From NCBI GenBank assembly GCA_002751075.1, contig NAOQ01000358.1:1-34605 (forward strand): a DNA stretch of 34,605 nucleotides. Direction: 5' to 3'. This DNA is from Ichthyophonus hoferi. Taxonomy: Eukaryota > Opisthokonta > Ichthyosporea > Ichthyophonida > Ichthyophonidae. Position numbers and translations under genes: made by a program. The notes beneath the pieces are model-generated. The model saw only the letters and a list, made by a program, of their open reading frames with translations, had not been told where the DNA came from and ran no database searches. Positions 21,969 to 29,696 of this stretch are shown here, piece after piece; positions within the stretch are counted from its first letter, which is position 1; each line of letters starts with the position of its first letter.

Positions 21969-22782
21969 TGTCAGAGTCTGTTGAATTCAAAGGTACGCAA
22001 TCACTACTACTATCTGCAGTCATGGACTGTCTGTCTACATTATCATCAGAACTTATGTCAAGTTCCTTTAAAATATTCCTACAAATGTTTTCCTCACTGT
22101 CAGAGAAGAATCTAATTTTTAATTTCTTCCTGCTGGCCACGGATCCAATCCTATTTGTAGTAAGAATAGCTGTCTTCCTCTTAATCTTGGTAACGTTTGG
22201 TTTGAAAGTGTGTCTTCTTGAAACTGCCATAATTAATTCCCAATAATGACGCAAAGAAATTATGTTTTTGGTATAGGACTTTTATTGTGATAACCCATAT
22301 AACAAAAAAAGATACAGACATAAGTCTGTGTATGCTGGTTATATAGTTGTTAGCCCAAGTCAATACCAGTCGACCTTGTAATAAACACTAGATATGCGTA
22401 TATCCCTGCTTAGGGATCCTCCCGAACATATTTTCTAATGATTATTCAAAAAAACATTCTATTGCTACATATTTTGTTTGCATTGTGTATCATTATGTAT
22501 ATGCTAAAACCAACGATCAACAACGTCTAATAACCATAGTGAATTCCCAAATTAGACCTCACTTAGAAAACTAATTAAAATAAAACTAGTGATACCATGT
22601 ACTCGATTACTTGCCATTAATTAGACTTTAACTCTTAAAAACCGATTGTCACTTCATTGTTTGTAAACGCTATTAAATATTTAGAGGCACAACGCAAAAC
22701 GAACAATAAATAATGTATATTCTCGTACAAGACATCATGGAGTATTTAGCTAAATACTTGTGGGAATCGAAATACTGCGACA
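21969..22782 (-). repeat. 5' LTR of the copia element (family A)
   Basis: 814 bp. On the minus strand it starts TGTCGCAGTATTTCG and ends ACTCTGACA. The gag-like frame starts at an ATG at 22230, 552 nt into the LTR, and runs across the LTR end into the internal region, as Ty1 Gag does in yeast. The protein start is basic (SRRHTFKPN...KIKRK) followed by an acidic Ser/Asp-rich segment. Confidence 0.88.
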
Positions 22783-22787
22783 ATGTT

Positions 22788-23115
22788 ATTATTATTTAAA
22801 CAAATCAGCAGGATTTGTCTTGGGCAGGATTCTTAAGCATGAGTTGTCTGGGCCACAAAACACAATCTGAAATGTCTTATTAAGCAGTCGCGGGTCCACT
22901 GCCATGAGCTGATTCAATTTTGATTGATCATTTTGAATTAGCATTTAACATCAGTAGGTCACACCAACTATTTTTCCAGATGGTATATGTAATGGCAATT
23001 GCTAACATCACTAAATGATTAGAGTTATAAAAAGAAATACTTAAATAAATTAAATATGCATGTTTTAACGTTATTCCTTGGTCTAGGCGGATGATATCAC
23101 CTAGGGCATAAAAAT
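22788..23115 (+). repeat. repeat C, copy 3, right part (interrupted)
   Basis: Resumes exactly where 14265 stopped, with AAACAAATCAGCAGGATTTGTC matching copy 2. It runs to about 23115, ending near an A-rich tract. Together with 14144-14265 it forms one copy about 450 bp long. Confidence 0.7.
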
Positions 23116-23145
23116 ATGTAAAAAAAAAACAAAAAAAAAAAAAAA
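23116..23145. repeat. poly-A tract
   Basis: Two A runs separated by a single C, just after repeat C. Confidence 0.8.
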
Positions 23146-23244
23146 ACATAAAAACAAACTTAATGTGGTAACTATCTAGCTGTAGGTTTGTGAATAACTA
23201 AATGAACCAGATAGTTCTTGTTCATATTCAGAAGTGACTGTGAT

Positions 23245-23367
23245 ATGGCATCCAATGTGAAAAAGAAGAAAAAAACGGAAGACAATCGGTCAAACCGTAA
23301 GTTAAATGCTCCTTTCGGCTTTGAACCTGTCTCTAACTATTCTCAACATGGTAGCATAGAAAGCTAA
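23245..23367 (+). CDS. small basic open frame, possible first exon
   Basis: Forty codons from an ATG to a TAA, starting MASNVKKKKKTEDNRSNR. A consensus donor GTAAGT lies inside it, right after the RSN codons, so it could be the first exon of a spliced gene running into 23.4-24.3 kb. No homologue is recognised and no matching acceptor could be fixed. Chance is a fair alternative. Confidence 0.25.
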   Translation: MASNVKKKKKTEDNRSNRKLNAPFGFEPVSNYSQHGSIES

Positions 23368-23399
23368 CTAGTTTATTTTAAGCACAAAACTTAGTAATT

Positions 23400-24330
23400 T
23401 TATTAAATTAACGACCTACGAATTCCGGAAACACATCAACACAAGAAGCTCTCCTGTGGATGTTTCACCTCTGATCATTGCTCTTCTCCACCCGCCTGCT
23501 GTGCACCGCACATCGTTCGTAAAAATTATCGATTGCAAATTAATCACTAATTCACTACAATTACGGATTAACAAGATCTGGACCCATGACCATGCACTAC
23601 TATACCACACCAGTCAACACATAGCAGGAAGCAACTCCCTGGAGGCAAAAGTTCTAGATCCCCATAGACTTTACATAGGTAAACATACACTATAATATGC
23701 TATATTATTATATACTATTACTACATACATATAATCTAAAAGAGGGTAGCAATAGGTTATCACATTACTTCAAAATTATTGTTGTAAGTAACCATCGTAT
23801 AGCATGCCAAACTCAGTACTCAATTAACTATGCCGAATTTGCTATCATAACCAAGCAAAGTCAAGCATTAGCAATAGTTAACCTAAACTTTTTAACTGAA
23901 CACTACACAGTGCTTGACTGGAGTATCCTGGTAGGTATATAGAGATAAAAGCTGTGTTAGTAGTAAGCATGGAGAAACCATAATATACGGTTACGGTTAA
24001 CAACAAATGACCACCAACTGATCATTGCCACCAGTATCAACACCATCAACAAAGACATTCCCCTGCTGAGGGACTTCCCTGAAGAGATGGCATACCTCTT
24101 AAAGACGCACTACTCATTCCCAAATCGGATTACTCCTACAATTTCCTGGCTTGGTTGCCATCAACGTAGTGGCTTGTAATGGCCAGCTTGGTTTGCTATA
24201 AACTATCCCAGCTAATATCAACTAAACGTGTTTCTGGTGGGCCTCCGAAAGACCCCACTAGAGCTATATGTCTGAAAATGCCTCTGAATTCCGTTATCTC
24301 TCCAAAAATGATTGGATAGAGGTCACAGAA
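23400..24330 (+). other. unresolved coding-like region
   Basis: Less AT-rich than its surroundings. A plus frame is open at 23456-23695, and a second at about 23968-24180 reads INKDIPLLRDFPEEMAYLLK before a stop. The latter looks protein-like but matches no family I can name. It may be exons of an unrecognised gene, or a remnant. No convincing full splice model was found. Confidence 0.25.
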
Positions 24331-26479
24331 ACGAACTTCTCTCTAACTATTTTCAGCAGGGATTTTGTTGCATTTGTTGCAACTCGTCATTTTTCTACCC
24401 ACATATTTGCTGAAATATATATCGTTATAAGATTATTCGTTTATACACTTATTCATTTTTTTTTAAATAGTACTTTAGTAATTTTTGCTGCTGTAGTGAC
24501 TACGTATTACTAGTCTGCGGACTTAACTGACATGTACCATCGTATTGTAGCTGGATTTAGCAGTAGTGTCTTACAATTGGCCGACTAGATATACTTGTAG
24601 TTGGCCATGGTAGGTGGTAGTACTATAATTCATATTTGAAAGTTATATTTTGATTGCTTTGGGCAATAAATATCTTACAGGCACTGAAAATATTGAAATT
24701 GAAGACATGCAGGTTAGCAGTCTTTTCGCTATTGAAAATGAAATCTATTTTGACCAGAGGGTGAAAAATTGATACTTTATTATTATTAAAGAGCAATTTT
24801 AATTTTTTTGATTACTGTAATCATGAATGATTATATTATTTTATTTGCATTATCGTCTATGCTATGTATCTTTTATTATCTGGATAAAAACTATATATGC
24901 TTTAACTCTTATACATGCTTGAAATAGAAGCTATTCAAAAATAAAAATAAAAATACAGGGGATAGGAAGAATAGATACTCCAGACCTATACATATACTTA
25001 CCTAAACAGCACTGATACCCAAGCCATACTTTTTGAAAAATAGGAGGGCATATTTCTGCTTTACAGATAGGTCTTCTTAAGATGAAGAAGATACAGAATG
25101 ATTAATCTTTTCCCTTTACACATGAGTATATTTCTCCATTGCATATGTCGTCTTTTTTCTACTTTGAACTTGGCATTTGATCCGGTTCGCTAGTCCAATT
25201 CAAAGCACTGCTTAATTTTATTCATCCAGTCAAAATGGCCATCAGAACCAGGTCATGAGCAACTTCTAAAAAAGCATGAATTGAAAAATAGTATATAGTA
25301 GCAAAATAATAATTTTTTCCTTACTCTCTTTACTTTTCATTTGTCTCCATGCATTACTTCGCTAAAATTTTATAACGTCACCATAATCTAGCTGTTCATT
25401 TATCGCAATTTGATTCATTCGAATCCTGGAATGTGGGGAAAATGTATTACTCTTAATGTGCAATGGCATGCCTAAGTAACTCTTATCGTATTTTGGGCCT
25501 CTTTGCATACAGCAACTTTAGGCAGCTTAGGTGTCACTTAACCCAATGATTACACATCTCCGGCACACACTTTAAAGCTATTAGGCAATGGAATGCGGGG
25601 GAATGTCCTAATTTTATTTGAACAATGCTAATGGCCAATCATAGTAATCGTTTTTACAAGTAAGTTTTATGGATTGGCGGCAACATTGATTTTTAGGACT
25701 CCTGATTGGTGTATGTATTTATTTATTACCCATCGGATGGAACTAATTGATTTCTAAATGTCCGTGAGAAGTGTGTTTTAGAATACATAAACCATAGAAT
25801 ATATTTATGTAAACCCCTAAACTGCTTACTACTATGGGAAAAAATAGAGTGCAAATTCTATTCTAGTTCATTGTATTTTTATCGTTTGAACAAACAATTA
25901 AAACTATTACTTTTAAAGTGAAATATATTGTTGGAAGCCTGTAGTTATAGAAATTTATAATTTTATAATTATAATTTCATAGAGGACGGTGGCCTTTCGA
26001 TCTTTGTAGAGATACTTTTATAGAAACCCCCCTCAAAATATGAAGTCAAGAGGGATCTTTGAATCTAATGAGCATGCAGTTTATCGAATATGATTGGCCC
26101 TTGTCAATCATTTTTAGTTAAGTTAGTAGCATTAAACATAAATATACTATGAATAATAACAGTCCATTCAGCTGGTATTTCATAGTTTTTAGCCGGTAAA
26201 CGAATCAGTATGTGTGCAGGATTTTACTACCAGTATACAAAATGCTGATTGAATGAGCACTACGCATAAGCCACACTGAATACTAAAGCAATTGGAGTTT
26301 CGTTGCCTTGAGATTCCGCTGTTGTTCCTGTCAGTAAAAAATGGTATAAATATCATGTAATGACAGCTCTCAGTAATCGCAATACCTTGAAATATTTTAG
26401 TGTAATGTCCACACACTAGTGTAACCACAAATTAAATTATACCTTCCTTAATATCTTTTCAAAATACATTGCGGTCAGT
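24331..26479. other. intergenic region upstream of the cyclin gene
   Basis: AT-rich. No protein family, tRNA or repeat recognised on either strand. The last ~200 bases probably hold the cyclin promoter; 'gcggtcag' just before 26479 could be a 3' splice site of an upstream exon. Confidence 0.45.
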
Positions 26480-27271
26480 ATGCTACTACTTGGTCCATTA
26501 ACATGTGTTACACACGCACGCTGGCGATTAGAAGAATTTGTACAACATATTGCTATGATTGTTTCTCCTTCAGTTTATTTGATCGGTCTCATATACACAT
26601 ATCGTTTAAAAACTGTGTCAAATACAACGGTGGATAAGCTATTCCATTTTCAGCCACGCATACCAAGCATGGTAGGATGCTGTCACCACTGTGCTTTTGT
26701 GGCATGTGTATCTCTCTCCATGAAGTACCTTGAGGATCACTCTTACAGTAGCAGAACATGGCAAGTACATGCTCATATGATAGATAGTAGTCTTGGTACC
26801 CTCGAATTCCACATATTAAAGGCTTTAGACTACAATTTATATGTAAGACCATCTTTATTCAACTTATTTGCAAACCTCCTAGATGCAGGTTTAACACTAG
26901 ATGCAAATGAGTTTATTAGCCAAAACACCACGTACACCACGGAGACATCTCTTTGCCATAATAGCATATCCTCCACAAACCTTTTCCGTCGCCCGCCCCA
27001 CCACTGGATTTTTGCTATTCTCTGGACTCCTTGGAACTGCTCCGCCTTGTGGACCTCTCCGTTGGCTAAAAGCCACTTGGAAATAAGCCAGAATTCACAA
27101 GAAGGTAGCAGTAACTACGTAAAAAGGTCAACGGCTCTACAGACTAGTACCAATTTTGGAAATACAAATTGTATTCCCAATAGGCATTGTAATCGTTTAC
27201 TCTGTGGACGTGAAAGGGTCCAACGAATGAAGTCATCCAATCCTTATCTTTTTGGCGTCAGGGTTAGGTAG
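26480..27271 (+). CDS. cyclin-box protein, fungal Pcl/Pho80-like
   Basis: 263 codons in one open frame. A cyclin box spans residues about 18-135: EEFVQHIAMIVSPSVYLIGL aligns with helix 1, IYTYRLK follows, then FVACVSLSMKYLEDHSYSSR and a LEFHILKALDYNLYV helix. K82 and E109 occupy the positions of the conserved Lys and Glu that contact the CDK. The KYLEDxxYSxRTW signature is typical of fungal Pcl-type cyclins, which activate Pho85-like kinases. A 20-residue insertion (about 47-66) lies between the first two helices. Residues 150-263 are Ser/Thr/Asn-rich and unrecognised; another frame is also open there, so an intron or frame change after about 26,920 is possible. The start is uncertain, since an upstream exon could exist. 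Confidence 0.75.
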   Translation: MLLLGPLTCVTHARWRLEEFVQHIAMIVSPSVYLIGLIYTYRLKTVSNTTVDKLFHFQPRIPSMVGCCHHCAFVACVSLSMKYLEDHSYSSRTWQVHAHMIDSSLGTLEFHILKALDYNLYVRPSLFNLFANLLDAGLTLDANEFISQNTTYTTETSLCHNSISSTNLFRRPPHHWIFAILWTPWNCSALWTSPLAKSHLEISQNSQEGSSNYVKRSTALQTSTNFGNTNCIPNRHCNRLLCGRERVQRMKSSNPYLFGVRVR

Positions 27272-29487
27272 TCTTATTGATGATGGTCTGATATATAACT
27301 GTTGGGAAACCTGTTCTAAAAAAAACCAAAATATTTATTATAGTTACCATTACAAAAGAAAACATATTTATTGTTCTGTTAGATTTTGTTTGGCTAGAAC
27401 GCTATTTCACAATATCTGGTTTTTAGAACTTAATTTGTTTTTTTCAACTGGAACCCAAGTAAGTTTGGCTATAGTAACTAGTTTCTTGGTGTATGTGCAT
27501 GTATGTTGTAGACTCGGTCTACTTTGTTTTCTCTATTTTTAAGTAATAGATAGTTGTAATTATGAATTACCTACATGCTATTGGATGGAGTTCAGTCTTT
27601 TTTCGTTTTGAATATGACAGCATTAGATGCTTGAGTTAAAGATTAAATAACAGATACTTGGTCGTATTGTATTATGCGCAAAAAACATCTTGTCAATATA
27701 TTTTTCCTTACTTTTTTTTAAATTTTTCTCGTAACATTATATTAAAAGACAACGTCAACAAAATTTTAAAGGTTTTACCCACGCATTTTGATGTGATTTT
27801 GAAAGCTGAACATCCTAATTTAAACCAATTAAATTTTATTTAAAAGACATCCCCAAAAAAGAAAATTCAAGTAGCATTTTTTTCATGAAGTACTACCTAA
27901 ACGCGGTATTTTTAGGTAATCAAGTGCATGAATCCCATAAATACTTGTCATAAAGTAGCGAAAAAAGAAGCAAAATGCACATATAATAATAATAATAATC
28001 AATAAAAACGCTTGGATAAAGCCATTATAGATTTTTGGATTTAGTTGTATTATGTCGGTCTACATAGTATTAACATATTTTTAATCTTCCCATTAATGAG
28101 TGGTTTCCTGGGCCTGACCAATCGAATGCTTTTAAATCCATGTGTTTTTATACTTCAATAGCTAAATATTAACTTCGGCTATACATATGTATCTCCTAAT
28201 TTTTAATTTTTGAATACTAGACCGGATATGAGCTTCTCTTCCATATTCTTTCTTTTTTTTCTTCCCTTTTTCCTATTTTTTTACCCACTGGTTTCATTAT
28301 GTTGTCTCCGATATCTATATTTTATGCTTCACCTCTACCCCTCAAGAGATATATTACCTTCCTCCTCTGTAATAAAGGTATGCAGCAATATGTACTATAC
28401 CACAAATTTAATTTACCAAGTATATCGTATCTGGTTTAAGTCAATTGGTACTAATTATCAGAATCTATATATCGATAGCACAGTATTAAGAAGACTAGAA
28501 GTTGTTATTCAACTTACTAGGTGTTTAATTAAGATTTCTATCTTATATCCATCTTGTGTGTAAATTTCCTTCTTATAATGAAGTGGTGCAAAAAAAAGAA
28601 GATAGCAAGTCTTTTTTAGAGACTGAGATAATTTAGCAGATCAGGGGCTCCATTCCGGTGACCCGCACAGAGCTCCTGTCTATGAAATATATATTTGAAA
28701 TGCCAATTTATTCTCAACCCGACTTATTAACAGATAGAGCTCCAGTTACCATAACAATAGACAAATTATAAGTTAACATAAGCATAGCATATTATATTTC
28801 TTAATTACTAAAACCCTCTGTGTCAAAAAACCTTTTGAAGAGAAAAAAGAACACTTGATTTGTTTTTTAAACACCCTAGTTAAGTTGTTGGAGTTGAATT
28901 TTCTTGTTCCTATGTGCAAATCTGCATCTACTAAATATTCTTCATGCCTTTATTGGATCAATTAAAACTTGAAGCATACAATTTTAAAATCAATAAATCA
29001 CAGTTAAGCAGTATCGGGTTTATTCTTAGTACTATCTCAAATTCGGCATAGATGTGGAAAAACCGAAAGCTGCATAATCCGGAAAATACATGTAAATACA
29101 TGCAAAATCCATTAATTATTTCAGACTGGCAAGTGAAACAAATACTTAAGGACAATAAGTTATGCTCTAATCATAACCATCCAGCTATACAATGGGAAAG
29201 ATAAGAAAAGTTTTCCATCACGCACTATAATTGGTAATTTCTAATCTTTAACGATTTAGCCAATAATATTGGCGATTGCTAAAGGATGCAGATTATCGAT
29301 AGTTGTGGCTAAACAGCCTCAGTCGTGCGTTGTTTGTCAAATCGTTTTTTTTTTCGTGGTAGTTCCACTAATTTATTTTGTATCCCAACCCGTTTGGGAT
29401 TTTATCTGGCTGCAAAGTCACCTATCTAGATTCATCCGTATACATCTCAACGTCTATTGGCATTAGGTGCCATAGAAAAAATTGAAA
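27272..29487. other. intergenic region between cyclin and SmB genes
   Basis: AT-rich, with several chance hydrophobic open frames (27252-27542, 28210-28563). A short (ATA)n run lies near 27985-28000. A small GC-rich patch at about 28640-28680 has no recognisable structure. Nothing else seen. Confidence 0.45.
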
Positions 29488-29693
29488 ATGGTATGTATTG
29501 GTATATATGCTTTTTTTTTTTTGGAGTCTGGGAATTGCATTTTAAAATGGGTTTCATGTTTTTTTTTTATATATATATTTTATGTATTTTTTATTTTAAT
29601 ATTCATAATATAGTTAATTTTTTATTAGTGAGCACTATTATAACATTACCATGTTAATGCAGTGTTGCTTATTATTATTATTCTTTGTTGCAG
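29488..29693 (+). other. possible 5' exon end and first intron of SmB
   Basis: An ATG at 29488-29490 is followed at once by GTATGT (29491), and a pyrimidine-rich TTCTTTGTTGCAG acceptor ends at 29693. Joining them would add Met-Ser to the SmB start given below. Otherwise this is a 5'-UTR intron of about 203 nt. Confidence 0.5.
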
Positions 29694-29696
29694 AGT

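Larger units (their letters stand above)
14266..22782 (-). mobile_element. Ty1/copia LTR retrotransposon, whole in outline but decayed, with nested insertions
   Basis: A minus-strand fossil. 5' LTR 21969-22782, 3' LTR 14266-15108, both TG...CA, flanked by the identical 5-bp duplication ATGTT (14261-14265 and 22783-22787). The order is gag with a CCHC zinc knuckle (about 20.94-21.0 kb), protease (LDSG motif near 20.7 kb), integrase (about 20.36-19.5 kb), reverse transcriptase (about 18.9-18.06 kb) and RNase H (about 17.98-17.5 kb), which is the Ty1/copia order. The pol end (ADIFTKAL-type motif) lies at 15109-15207, separated by the solo LTR at 15208-17491. Without the nested DNA the element is about 6.2 kb. 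It is inactive, with at least about ten breaks in its frames. The two LTRs differ at roughly one base in five by eye, so it is old unless repeat-directed mutation inflated the divergence. Confidence 0.9.
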
